64,000 nt of DNA from Burkholderiales bacterium (GCA_947474755.1 CANJJE010000001.1:62001-126000); one strand, 5' to 3'; positions 40,175-49,538 are shown, counted from the first letter of the stretch. Notes: generated from the sequence alone by a model not told the origin. Numbers and translations: made by a program.

Positions 40175-41281
40175 ATGTCCGGCAGCACCCTCGGCCACCT
40201 GTTCTGCGTCACCAACTTCGGGGAATCCCACGGTCCGGCCATCGGTTGCGTGATCGATGGCTGCCCGCCCGGGATGGCGCTCTGTGAAGCCGACATCCAG
40301 CCCGAGCTAGACCGCCGCCGTCCTGGCACCAGTCGCCACGTGACACAGCGTAACGAACCCGATGCGGTCGAGATTCTGTCGGGGGTGTACGAAGGAAGAA
40401 CAACGGGTACGCCGATCTGTCTGCTGATTCGTAACACCGACCAGCGCAGCAAGGACTACGGCAACATCCTGCAGACCTTCCGCCCGGGGCACGCTGACTA
40501 CACCTATTGGCACAAGTACGGCCTGCGCGACCCGCGCGGGGGCGGCCGCAGCTCGGCGCGGTTGACGGCCCCGATGGTCGGTGCTGGTGCAGTCGCCCGG
40601 AAATGGCTGCGCGAGCACCACGGCGTGAGTTTCTCCGGGCACATGTCGCAACTGGGTGAAATCGTGATCCCGTTCGAATCGCTCGAGCACGTGCCGAACA
40701 ACCCGTTCTTCGCCGCCAATGTCAGCGACATCCCGCGCCTGGAAGCCTACATGGATGAGCTGCGCCGCGCGGGCGACTCCTGCGGGGCGCGCATCGAGGT
40801 GGCAGCGCTCGGCGTGCCCGTGGGCTGGGGCGAGCCGCTCTTCGACAAGCTTGACGCCGACATCGCCCACGCGATGATGGGCATCAATGCCGTCAAGGGC
40901 GTCGAGATCGGTGTCGGCTTTGCCAGCGTGAGTCAACGCGGCACGGTGCACGGTGACGAACTCACCCCTTCGGGCTTCCGCGGCAACAACGCCGGCGGCC
41001 TGCTCGGGGGCATCTCCACCGGGCAGGACATCACCGTGTCCATCGCGATCAAGCCGACCAGTTCGATCCGCAGCCCTCGCCAGTCGATCGACCTCAACGG
41101 CCTGCCAGTCACAGTGGAAACCTTCGGCCGCCACGACCCCTGCGTCGGCATTCGGGCGACCCCGATTGCCGAGGCGATGCTGGCGCTGGTGCTGATGGAT
41201 CACGCGCTGCGCCATCGCGCCCAGTGCGGTGAGGTGCGCGTGGCAGCGACCCCCATCGCCGCGAGGCATCCGGCCGGCTGA
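40175..41281 (+). CDS. aroC: chorismate synthase
   Basis: A 368-residue enzyme catalysing the last common step of the shikimate pathway (EPSP to chorismate, FMN-dependent). Signatures are [18 protein letters not shown] at the N-terminus, [21 protein letters not shown] and [21 protein letters not shown] 40175 starts the conserved [20 protein letters not shown] region; the longer in-frame region upstream is not conserved-looking. It stands without other aro genes. Confidence 0.96.
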   Translation: MSGSTLGHLFCVTNFGESHGPAIGCVIDGCPPGMALCEADIQPELDRRRPGTSRHVTQRNEPDAVEILSGVYEGRTTGTPICLLIRNTDQRSKDYGNILQTFRPGHADYTYWHKYGLRDPRGGGRSSARLTAPMVGAGAVARKWLREHHGVSFSGHMSQLGEIVIPFESLEHVPNNPFFAANVSDIPRLEAYMDELRRAGDSCGARIEVAALGVPVGWGEPLFDKLDADIAHAMMGINAVKGVEIGVGFASVSQRGTVHGDELTPSGFRGNNAGGLLGGISTGQDITVSIAIKPTSSIRSPRQSIDLNGLPVTVETFGRHDPCVGIRATPIAEAMLALVLMDHALRHRAQCGEVRVAATPIAARHPAG

Positions 41282-41423
41282 AGCCGCAGCAAACGCCGTT
41301 TGATCGCAAAAGACTCATCGACTGCTCTTCAGTCGGCACAGCGGTGTCCGAAAACCCGAGTGCGGCAGTCATACCGATGCTGCGTGCGGATGATCCGGGT
41401 CCGCCACGTACACGGAGTCATTG

Positions 41424-43424
41424 ATGAACACTGCTGCTGGGAACACGCGCCCCTACCTGGACCGTGACCGCGCGCGGGCAGGCTCAAGCGGAATCGTGGA
41501 GTTCTTCAGTCATCAAGGTGTCTGGTCTCCGGGCGTGAAGCTGTTCCGTGCGCTTCAGTTCCGAACCAAGGCACTGTGTGTGTCCCTGGCGTTCCTGGTG
41601 CCGCTGTGCACTTTGCAATATCGCTATGTGAAGGATCGGTACAGCACGATTGGCACGACCCGGTTGGAGGTGCAGGGCACCGACTATGTGCAGCCCGTGC
41701 TGGAGTGGGTCAAGCTGGCCCAGTAGCGCCGCCACGCTGCGCTGCTTGATGCGGCCGCACTCGACGATCTGCAGCAGCAGACGGCCGCAGCCATGGCCAG
41801 GATCGAGACGCAGCATATGGCTCTCGGTGATGCATTCGGCGCTCAAAAGGCGTTCGAAGACTTCAAGAAACTCAGCGACGCCGTGCAACTCAAGCCCGTG
41901 CGGTTCAGCTCGGACGGGACCTACAAGGCCCATAACGAACTCATCACCGCCGCCCTGGAACTGTCTTCCCAGGTGGTCAACGGTTCTGGCCTGATCCTCG
42001 ACCCCGAGGACCATCACCTGATCAACATGGCCATGGTGTTCGGCCCGAGGCAGACCGAGAACACCAGCAAGCTGCGCACGATCGGCACGCTGGCGCTCAA
42101 GGCTGGCCTCATCGACGTCGCGATGCACGACGAGCTCGCGGCCTTGGCATCCACCCAGCGCTTCGTGGCCGGCTTTTTTGAGCAGTCGTACCTCCATGGC
42201 GTGGCGAACCTGTCCGACGAGGTGAAGCTGTCCCTGGGCATGAAGGGGAACGATGATGCCTTTGGCGCCTTCTCCGAAGCGCTTGACACCCAGATCCGCG
42301 TCGACAGGCTGCAAGGCTCTCCCGGGGCCTTCGCGGCGTTGGGCGCGGCCTCGTTAGACCGCCAGAATGTGATGAACGCCAGGGTGTTCGAGCGGGTCGA
42401 GCAACTGCTCGCCGGCCGGGTGGACGGTATCCAGCGTGACCTCGCCATCCAGTCGTGCCTGACCCTGGGCTTTCTCAGCTTGGCCTGCTATCTGTTCTAT
42501 GCATTCTTTCTGGTGATCCAGGGCGGCATCCGCGAGACACAGCGCCACCTCGAGGCGATGACCCGCGGTGACCTGACTACCAGCCCCAAGCCCTGGGGCC
42601 GCGACGAAGCCGCCAGGCTGATGCTTTCGCTGGCTGACATGCAGACCTCGCTGCGCAAGATCGTCACCCAGGTTCGAGGCACCTCTGATTCGATCGTGCA
42701 TGCCAGCACCGAAATCGCCTCCGCGTCGCTGGATCTGCACAGGCGCACCGAGGACACGGCCACCAGGATGGAGAAAAGTGCCTTGTCCATGACAGAGATT
42801 TCCTCCACCGTCAAGAACACCGCGGACAACGTCTCGCAGGCTGCCCAGGCCGCTTCAAGCAACGCCCAGGCGGCTGCCCGCGGGGGTGAAGTCATCGGGC
42901 AGATGATCACCACCATGCAGGCGATTCATAGCTCATCGAAAGAGATCGGCGAGATCATCAGCACGATCGATGGCATCGCCTTCCAGACCAATATCCTCGC
43001 CTTGAATGCCGCCGTCGAGGCGGCGCGGGCTGGTGAGCAGGGGCGGGGCTTTGCGGTCGTGGCTGCCGAGGTGCGCAACCTGGCCAAGCGCAGCGCCGAG
43101 GCCGCCAAGGAAATCAGTACCCTGATCAACACAGGCGTCGAGCGCATCGAATCCGGAACCCGGGTAGCCCAGGGGGTGGGTGACACGATGGCCGACCTGG
43201 TGACCAATGCGGAGCGTATCAATGGGCTGCTGGGCGAAGTCTCAAAAGCGGCCTTCGAGCAAAGCGCCAAGGTGTCGTCGGTGGGCAGCGAGGTGCAGCA
43301 ACTCGATCAGATGACGCAGCAGAACTCGACTCTGGTCGAGCAGGCCGCTGCGGCCGTGGCCGATCTGAGGGATCAGGCCGTGGAACTGGCCGACGAGGTT
43401 GCCGCGTTCAAGATGAGCGCATAG
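41424..43424 (+). pseudogene. methyl-accepting chemotaxis protein interrupted by an in-frame amber codon
   Basis: One continuous frame encodes a full chemoreceptor except for a single TAG at 41724-41726. Codons before it give a cytoplasmic start and a transmembrane helix (ALCVSLAFLVPLCTLQYRY, about residues 51-69). After it come a 250-residue sensor region, a second helix (SCLTLGFLSLACYLFYAFFLVI) and the signalling domain with EIGEIISTIDGIAFQTNILALNAAVEAARAGEQGRGFAVVA-type hairpin tip. The TAG follows CAG and precedes CGCCGC (LAQ-stop-RRHAALL), so a CAG-to-TAG change is likely. Downstream restart at ATG 41793 would lack the first membrane helix. Start ATG 41424 has GGAG upstream. Confidence 0.78.
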
Positions 43425-43452
43425 CGGCTGCTGCGGCCCGCTGCCATCGACT

Positions 43453-44718
43453 TCAAAGGTAAGCCTGCGCAGTGAAGATCGACTCGCGCACCACCGGGTA
43501 GATGCTGCTGTTCCAGCGTCGCCCACTGAACACGCCATAGTGGCCGACGCCTGTCTGCAGGAAGTGGGTTTTCAGGTAATCGCGCAGACCGGTGCACAGC
43601 TCGTGCGCTGCCAGGGTCTGGCCGACCGAGCAGATGTCGTCGCGATCTCCCTCTACCGTCAGCAGTGCGGTGCGGCGGATTGCCGAGGGCTTGACGACCC
43701 TGTCCCTGTACGTCAGCTCACCCTTTGGCAGGGCGTAGTCCTGAAACACCGCCTTGACCGTTTCCAGATAGAAATCGGCCGGCAGGTCGGCCACTGCGAA
43801 GTACTCTTCGTAGAAGCTGCGGGTGGCATCTGCTTTTTGCAGGCCTTCGGCCTCATGGTTCTGCAGCAGCTGGTACAGCTCATTGAAAGAGTTGACGTGC
43901 CTGTCCTTGTTCATGCTCATGAACGCGGCCAACTGCACGAATCCGGGGTAGACGCGCCGCCCTCCACCGGGGTAGCGCATCGGGACCCGGCCGATCAGGT
44001 TGGCTTCAAACCACTCTATCGGCTTGGCGACCGCAAGCTGGTTGACGGCCGTGGGGCTGACGCGGCAATCGATCGGGCCGGCCATCAGCGTCAGGCTGGT
44101 GGGCGTGGCCGGATGCTTGTCTTCGGACATCAGCGCGGTGGCCGCCAGCGCCGATACGCAAGGCTGGCAGATGGCCATCAGGTGAGTGCCCGGCCCCATG
44201 ATGTCCAGGAACTCGATGATGTGGTCTGTGTATTCATCCAGTCCGAACTTGCCGAGCGACAGCGGTACGTCGCGCGCGTTGTGCCAGTCGGTGATGTACA
44301 CATCATGATCGGCCAGCATGGTGCGAACGGTTTCGCGCAGAAGCGTTGCGAAGTGCCCCGACATCGGCGCGACGATCAGCACCTTGGGGTGCGGCTTGTC
44401 GGTGGCTTTCCTGAAGTGCAGCAGCGTCCCGAATGAGGCGACGTGGGTGACTTCCTCGATGACGGCGACCGGCGCATCGGCACCCGTCACGCTCACCTGG
44501 TCGATGGCAAAGGGGCGTCGCTGGTGCGTGACCTCACTGAGCGCGAACACCTCGAGCGCAGCTGCCAGCGTTCGGTTGGGAGCCCAGCTGTTCCAGCCGT
44601 AGGTGTCGTCCTTCAGCACCGGGAGCGCTGCCTTGGTGAAGGTGCGCAGCGGCCACATCAGGTCCGTTTGCGCCTGGTAAGCCTCGTACATCATCCATTC
44701 ACCCCAGGAATCTGCCAT
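43453..44718 (-). CDS. phaZ: intracellular polyhydroxybutyrate depolymerase PhaZ
   Basis: A 421-residue protein of the intracellular PHB depolymerase family (Ralstonia PhaZa1 type). The nucleophile is a cysteine in AICQPCVSA rather than a lipase-box serine; the likely Asp is in LTVEGDRDDICS and the His in GVGHYGVFSG. It mobilises stored PHB granules in carbon starvation. There is no signal peptide, as expected for the intracellular class. It implies PHB storage in this organism; no synthase genes are in the window. Confidence 0.92.
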   Translation of the reverse strand: MADSWGEWMMYEAYQAQTDLMWPLRTFTKAALPVLKDDTYGWNSWAPNRTLAAALEVFALSEVTHQRRPFAIDQVSVTGADAPVAVIEEVTHVASFGTLLHFRKATDKPHPKVLIVAPMSGHFATLLRETVRTMLADHDVYITDWHNARDVPLSLGKFGLDEYTDHIIEFLDIMGPGTHLMAICQPCVSALAATALMSEDKHPATPTSLTLMAGPIDCRVSPTAVNQLAVAKPIEWFEANLIGRVPMRYPGGGRRVYPGFVQLAAFMSMNKDRHVNSFNELYQLLQNHEAEGLQKADATRSFYEEYFAVADLPADFYLETVKAVFQDYALPKGELTYRDRVVKPSAIRRTALLTVEGDRDDICSVGQTLAAHELCTGLRDYLKTHFLQTGVGHYGVFSGRRWNSSIYPVVRESIFTAQAYL

Positions 44719-44862
44719 GGCTTGTACTCTTGCAACTCCTGCGCCAGCACTGATCGCAACGGGTCTGTGGTCGATTGCGGGCGCGCCCTGACTGGGTGAT
44801 CATGTGCGTTGGCACAGCGATTGCACTCGACCTGAGCATAACCTGACCAAGGAGCCGCAACC

Positions 44863-45618
44863 ATGGCCACTGCACCGAAGAAACGAACGCAAGGCGGCCC
44901 CTCTGCTGCCAAGCCGAAGCGCAGCGCCGCCCCGGTGCGATCGGCGCCGAAGGCGCGCGCCACGGCAGAGGCTTCGATCACGCTGAGCAGCAAGAACTAT
45001 TCGGCTTGGTCCCTGCGTGGCTGGTTGATCGCCAAGCTCGCCGGGCTCGACTTCGACGAGGTGATGGTGTCACCAGACGACGCGAATGCGCGCAAGGAAA
45101 TCCTGCTGCTGTCGCCATCGATCCTGGTGCCCTGCCTGACCCACGGTGGCATCAAGGTATGGGACACGCTGGCCATCGGCGAGTACCTCAACGAGGTCAA
45201 GCCCGATGCCGGGCTGCTGCCCACCGACATCGCGGCTCGTGCCCACTGTCGCGCCATCTGCGGCGAAATGCATTCCGGCTTCAGCAGCCTGCGCTCTGCG
45301 CTGCCGATGAATCTGAAGGGCGACTTCCCGGGCTACAAGGTGTGGGCGCGCGCGGAAGGCGATATCGAGCGCATCGCTGCGATCTGGCATGAGTGCGCTA
45401 CGAAGTACGGCGGCCCATTCCTGTTCGGCAAGAAGCCCTGCATCGCCGACGCGATGTATGCACCGGTCGTGACCCGCTTCCTGACCTACCACGTTGCGAT
45501 CGACCGCGTCTGCAGCGCCTACTGCAAGCAGATCATGGCAATGCCCGAGATGAAGGAGTGGATCGCCGCGGCGAAACTTGAACAAGAGGACATCGAGGAA
45601 CTCAACATGGAGTTCTGA
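44863..45618 (+). CDS. glutathione S-transferase family protein
   Basis: A 251-residue protein. An N-terminal 35-residue Lys/Ala/Pro-rich tail (MATAPKKRTQGGPSAAKPKR) resembles histone-like tails. It is followed by a GST thioredoxin-fold domain (ITLSSKNYSAWSLRGWLIAKLAGLDFDEV, SPSILVPCLTHGG, VWDTLAIGEYLNE) and a helical C-terminal domain. NYSAWSLRGW places it in the small Nu/zeta-like YfcF-type group. The basic tail is unusual for a GST and may bind nucleic acid or anionic polymer such as PHB granule surfaces. AAGGAG precedes ATG 44863. Confidence 0.82.
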   Translation: MATAPKKRTQGGPSAAKPKRSAAPVRSAPKARATAEASITLSSKNYSAWSLRGWLIAKLAGLDFDEVMVSPDDANARKEILLLSPSILVPCLTHGGIKVWDTLAIGEYLNEVKPDAGLLPTDIAARAHCRAICGEMHSGFSSLRSALPMNLKGDFPGYKVWARAEGDIERIAAIWHECATKYGGPFLFGKKPCIADAMYAPVVTRFLTYHVAIDRVCSAYCKQIMAMPEMKEWIAAAKLEQEDIEELNMEF

Positions 45619-45844
45619 AGCCTCCAGCCATGCCGAGAGTGATGCTTTCCAGCACCTGCCCATCCGAGATGCGGGTGGTCGAGTTCAATGGCGCAAGCCA
45701 GTTGCTGGCCAGGGGCAGTACGTCGCTCGCCGATTCGCCGAAACTCGCCGCCCCCGAGCTCACGTTGTAGCTTGGGTCTGTCCCCTGCGCGAGTTCCCGT
45801 ACGGCGATCTGAAACGCCCCCTGCGTGGTCTCACGTCCATGAAA
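45605..45844 (-). pseudogene. remnant resembling a PEP-CTERM-type surface protein
   Basis: The minus-strand frame ending at 45602 reads GAFQIAVRELAQG, TDPSYNVSSGAASF and DVLPLASNWLAPL. This pattern (AFQxAVWEL...Y.L.SG.F....A..LA..WL..L) is common in exosortase-sorted PEP-CTERM proteins, with the usual Trp changed to Arg (TGG to CGG). There is no signal peptide, no complete N-terminus, and no PEP-CTERM tail in frame; the stop follows GFRTPC. I call it a decayed gene fragment; chance similarity remains possible. It fills most of the 306-base gap between the GST-like gene and psd. Confidence 0.4.
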
Positions 45845-45924
45845 ACGCTGTGCAGGCTCGCGCTGGCGCTGACCCACAGCCCCGGCGTGGCAGCAGGGCG
45901 CTGCCGAACTGGCAAGGGCCGCGC

Positions 45925-46812
45925 TCATCCGGGCGTGACGTTCATCAGGCGCTGGCCCATGCGAACCCGCACGTCGGCAGCGATGCCGGGGCACAGCGAG
46001 AAGCCCTTTGGTGCGAAGACGACGATCGTCGAACCGTGCTGGAACCAGCCCATCTCGGCGCCCTTGTCGAAGTGGGCATCGCAGTGCATTTCGTTCGGTC
46101 CGCGGTACTTCAGGTGCAGCAGCACGTCGAGGAAATGCAGCCGGATGCTGGCGACCAGGATCGCCGCCACTGGCACCAGCGTGATCTCGTGCCCCCCCGA
46201 TTCCAGCCGGGTCCGGATCACTGCTCGTTCGTTCTTGCAGTAAAGCCGCTCCACGCGCTTCAGCGCGATCGGATTCACGTTCCAGGTGTCGCCAGAGATG
46301 TAGTTCACGCGATCGACCCGGCAGTCGTGAGGCGCGTGGAAGCGGTGGTACATGCTGGAGGTGAGCCGCAGCGTGACGTAGCAGCCGTCGCGATACTGCT
46401 CGGCGGCCTGTTCATCCCCCAGCAGGTCCTGCAGCGTGTAAGGAAAGCCCTTCGCCTGGAACACCGTCACGCCCTGCACTTCGCCACAGGCGCCGACGAT
46501 CGCATCGCAGGGGCTGCTGAGCACGTGTGCGTCGGTGTCGATCGGCCGCATGCCGGGCTTCAACTCACGGATGAAGCAGTCGTGCAGGCTGCTGAAGCTT
46601 GTCTTGCGCGCTTCGCTCAGATCGAGATCAGAGAACGCTTTCCACACTGCAATCGAGGCACGAGTCACCCACGGGATTTCGATCTTGCTGAACCAGCCGA
46701 TGAAGTGCGTGAGCGCAATGCGCGGCACGCGGTTGGTCAGCAGGAAGTTGAGGTCTTCCTGCTGAAACAGACGATCGCGCAGGCGTGCGGGCTTGAGGGC
46801 GGTGGTTTTCAT
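45925..46812 (-). CDS. psd: phosphatidylserine decarboxylase
   Basis: A 295-residue pyruvoyl-dependent decarboxylase converting phosphatidylserine to phosphatidylethanolamine. The self-cleavage motif is present as FQHGSTIVVFAPKG near residue 262, and the catalytic His/Asp region as MYHRFHAPHDCRVDRVNYISGDTW. N-terminal LTNRVPRIALTHFIGWFSKI is typical of the proenzyme. It is divergent from the class III aminotransferase gene (53 bases apart) and neighbours other lipid-like genes. Confidence 0.94.
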   Translation of the reverse strand: MKTTALKPARLRDRLFQQEDLNFLLTNRVPRIALTHFIGWFSKIEIPWVTRASIAVWKAFSDLDLSEARKTSFSSLHDCFIRELKPGMRPIDTDAHVLSSPCDAIVGACGEVQGVTVFQAKGFPYTLQDLLGDEQAAEQYRDGCYVTLRLTSSMYHRFHAPHDCRVDRVNYISGDTWNVNPIALKRVERLYCKNERAVIRTRLESGGHEITLVPVAAILVASIRLHFLDVLLHLKYRGPNEMHCDAHFDKGAEMGWFQHGSTIVVFAPKGFSLCPGIAADVRVRMGQRLMNVTPG

Positions 46813-46865
46813 GTCGGTGTCACGCGTAAAGGTTATCTCTCGGGGGTTGCAACTATTGAGTGACC

Positions 46866-48515
46866 ATGGACGACACCCTGTGGATATATGCGTTGACTGC
46901 AGCCGTCATGACACCGTGGCTGCCTGCGGCGAAGCGGCGGCTCGAGTTGTCGCGCGCCAAGCATCGTTCGCTGGCCGGCCATTCGCGCATGGCCAGGCGG
47001 GTGGCAAAGCTGGTGCCGTTCTATGCCTACGGCGAAGACCGCTTCTTCAGCTCCGACGATGCGCCAGCCGAGATCGCCGAACGACGTCGCACGGCCTTGC
47101 AGCGCCTGGGGCAGACGCTGCGCGAGCGCGCGCCGAAGTCGATCGCCCTGACGGCCGAGACGCGGGACGGTGTGTCCGACATGCAGTTCACAAGCGCTTA
47201 CCGCGTGCCTTACCAATATGCCGGCCTGCTGCGCGAGCATGTGAAGACTGGCAGCTTCGTGCAGTCGGCCACGGGTGTCACCGTGACCGATCTGGATGGC
47301 AATGTCTACTACGACCTGACCGGCTCCTACGGGGTCAATGTGTTCGGCGTCGATTTCTACAAGCAGTGCATGGCGGAGGGCAGCGCCCGCGTGCAGGACC
47401 TGGGGCTGGTGCTGGGCGCCTATCACCCGTGTGTCGCATCGAACGTGAAGCGCTTGCGCGAAATCTCGGGGCTGGATGAAGTGTCGTTCCACATGTCGGG
47501 CACCGAGGCCGTGATGCAGGCAGTGCGCCTGGCGCGCTACCACACCGGCCGCTCGCACCTGGTGCGCTTTTGCGGCGCGTACCACGGCTGGTGGGAGGAT
47601 GTGCAGCCCGGCATCGGCAACCCGTCGCCGCCCAACCGCACCTACACGCTGACCGACATGGCCGAGCGATCGCTGAAGGTCCTGCGCACTCGGAAGGACA
47701 TCGCGTGCGTGCTGATCAACCCGCTGCAGGCGCTGCACCCGAACAAGGGCGCGCCCGGCGATTCGTCGTTGCTCGACAGCGGCCGCAGTGCGCATTTCGA
47801 TCGCGCGGCCTACACGCAATGGTTGAAGCAGTTGCGCGAGGTCTGCACCGAGCGCGGCATCGTGCTGATCTTCGACGAGGTGTTTGTCGGCTTCCGCCTT
47901 GCAGCTGGTGGCGCGCAGGAGTACTTCGGCGTGAAGGCCGACATGGTCACCTATGGCAAGACGCTCGGTGGCGGCTTTCCGGTGGGCGTGGTGTGCGGCC
48001 GCCGCGACCTGATGAAACGCTACCGCGACGACAAGCCCGCCGACATCTGCTTTGCCCGAGGTACCTTCAATTCGCATCCTTACGTGATGGGCGCGATGCA
48101 GGTTTTTCTGGAGCGCATTCAGACCCGAGAGGTACAGGCTGTCTACGCTGACCTCGAGGCCACGTGGAATCGCCGTGCTGCGCGGATGAATCAGCGGCTT
48201 ACCGAAATGGGTTTGCCGGTACAGGTGGCGAATCTGTCGTCGATCTGGAGCGTGTACTACACCCAGCCGTCGCGCTACAACTGGATGCTGCAGTACTACC
48301 TGCGTGAAGCCGGTCTCGCACTGAGCTGGGTGGGTACTGGCCGCCTGATCTTCAGCCTGAATTACAGCGAAGCCGACTTCGACGCGGTGCTGCAACGCGT
48401 CGTGTCGGCCTGCCAGGCGATGCAGAACGATGGCTGGTGGTGGGCGCCGGCCGGCCTGACCAACAAGGCGATCAAGCGCGGCATCCTGAAAGAGATGCTG
48501 GCCACCAAATTCTGA
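46866..48515 (+). CDS. class III aminotransferase with N-terminal membrane helix
   Basis: A 549-residue PLP enzyme of the glutamate-1-semialdehyde aminomutase / class III fold. The PLP lysine is in MVTYGKTLGGGFPVG, with SFHMSGTEAVMQAVRLAR, LIFDEVFVGFR and FCGAYHGWW. The N-terminus (DTLWIYALTAAVMTPWLPAAK) is hydrophobic and could anchor it to the membrane, followed by about 100 extra residues not found in soluble homologues. It is not HemL-like in its flank. Placement between psd and a membrane protein suggests an amino or keto group on a lipid head-group. The substrate is unknown. GTG 46860 is an alternative start. Confidence 0.75.
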   Translation: MDDTLWIYALTAAVMTPWLPAAKRRLELSRAKHRSLAGHSRMARRVAKLVPFYAYGEDRFFSSDDAPAEIAERRRTALQRLGQTLRERAPKSIALTAETRDGVSDMQFTSAYRVPYQYAGLLREHVKTGSFVQSATGVTVTDLDGNVYYDLTGSYGVNVFGVDFYKQCMAEGSARVQDLGLVLGAYHPCVASNVKRLREISGLDEVSFHMSGTEAVMQAVRLARYHTGRSHLVRFCGAYHGWWEDVQPGIGNPSPPNRTYTLTDMAERSLKVLRTRKDIACVLINPLQALHPNKGAPGDSSLLDSGRSAHFDRAAYTQWLKQLREVCTERGIVLIFDEVFVGFRLAAGGAQEYFGVKADMVTYGKTLGGGFPVGVVCGRRDLMKRYRDDKPADICFARGTFNSHPYVMGAMQVFLERIQTREVQAVYADLEATWNRRAARMNQRLTEMGLPVQVANLSSIWSVYYTQPSRYNWMLQYYLREAGLALSWVGTGRLIFSLNYSEADFDAVLQRVVSACQAMQNDGWWWAPAGLTNKAIKRGILKEMLATKF

Positions 48516-48539
48516 TCGGCTCGTTGTCGCACGGCTGCG

Positions 48540-48730
48540 AGGGGTGGGCCGTCGGGGCTTAGCTGCTCCGCTCGGCCCTGCGGGCAGAGTCCCCTGCGCA
48601 GCTCGCAGCCCGAGGCGGGCGCGCAAACTCGCCCGCTGCGCGGACTCAGACATGCGCGCCCGACCGCTCTGCGTGCGGCAACCTCGGTCTGCTGCGCTGC
48701 TCGGCGTCGCATATGCGCCCCGACAGCCCA
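48540..48730. repeat. dispersed-repeat-like palindromic block
   Basis: A GC-rich non-coding block with nested inverted repeats, including GCGGGCGCGCA (about 48616-48626) facing TGCGCGCCCGA (about 48651-48661). The string GCGCAAACTCGC...GACTCAGACATGCGCGCC is a word I associate with dispersed repeats in Burkholderiales intergenic DNA. No gene is readable in the 316-base gap 48516-48831, which it fills. Whether it is repeated elsewhere in this genome cannot be seen from one copy. Confidence 0.45.
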
Positions 48731-48831
48731 CCGCCCGCAGACTTGCGGCGACCACCAAGGTTCTCGATCTCGTTGAATGCCTCCGTGGTGATCGGGAGGT
48801 CGGCAGCACACGGCCGCGAGCGCTGAACCAA

Positions 48832-49440
48832 TCAAGCGTGCCGATGACTGGTCATCGGGTCGATCAGCTCACCGCGCAGCAGGTACAGCGGTGCCTTGTA
48901 GTACAGCTTGATGTCGTGAAACGGGTCGGTCAGGATCTTCGTCATCCATGACAGACCGGCCACCACGCCCTGCAGGAAGAACAGATGCACCGTGCGGAAG
49001 ATCAGGCCACCTGCGCCTATGAACAGCCACATCCAGCCGATGTGACGCATGAACTCGATGAACGAGGTGGCAGGCGCGAAAGCGCCGAAGAGCGTCGGGT
49101 CGATCCACAACAGCACCGGGGACGCGGCCCACACTGCCATCAGCACGATCTTGCGGCGCAGGTTGTAGCCGACCTTGATGTCTTCCTTGTGCTCGTGCGT
49201 CGCCTGGTTCACATGGTCATAGGTCTTAGGTTCAAAGAAAAAGTGTCCTGCCTGGCGGCTCGTCATCGACACCAGCCACGCCAGCAGCGCCGCCGCTGCC
49301 GGATCGACGAACAGCAGCGCATAGGCGCAGACGAAGCTGACGGCGCTCAGCAGGTGCAGCGATTGGTTGATGCGGCTGTGGTGGTAGTAGCGGTGGTCGT
49401 CCCACCGTTGGACCTCGAGGGTACGAAAGAAGTCATTCAC
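48832..49440 (-). CDS. uncharacterised His-rich integral membrane protein
   Basis: A 202-residue protein with three to four hydrophobic helices and a histidine pattern: DDHRYYHHSRINQSLHLLS (about residues 14-32), SRQAGHFFFEP (about 62-72) and QATHEHKEDIKVGYNLRRK (about 79-97). The NxxxH near a helix followed by GHFFFEP is loosely like the Mpo1/DUF962 lipid alpha-dioxygenase family (Asn/His pairs, GHxxFE), which uses iron; I cannot confirm membership. It has AGGAG before ATG 49440 and is divergent from the glycosyltransferase gene. Its C-terminus (DPFHDIKLYYKAPLYLLRGELIDPM) looks conserved and cytoplasmic. Confidence 0.65.
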   Translation of the reverse strand: MNDFFRTLEVQRWDDHRYYHHSRINQSLHLLSAVSFVCAYALLFVDPAAAALLAWLVSMTSRQAGHFFFEPKTYDHVNQATHEHKEDIKVGYNLRRKIVLMAVWAASPVLLWIDPTLFGAFAPATSFIEFMRHIGWMWLFIGAGGLIFRTVHLFFLQGVVAGLSWMTKILTDPFHDIKLYYKAPLYLLRGELIDPMTSHRHA

Positions 49441-49538
49441 GCAGGCTCCTGTTGTGGACCGGATCGCAGCGCGTGTGGGATGGTCAACGGCTGCAGCTCG
49501 CGAATGTGACGTGCTCCCATGAAAAGCTCATGACGGTT

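Noticed and set aside
46833-48809. 658-codon open frame antisense to the aminotransferase
   Set aside because: Shadow frame in GC-rich DNA; composition is His/Arg/Gln-rich and it runs through psd-side intergenic and repeat sequence.
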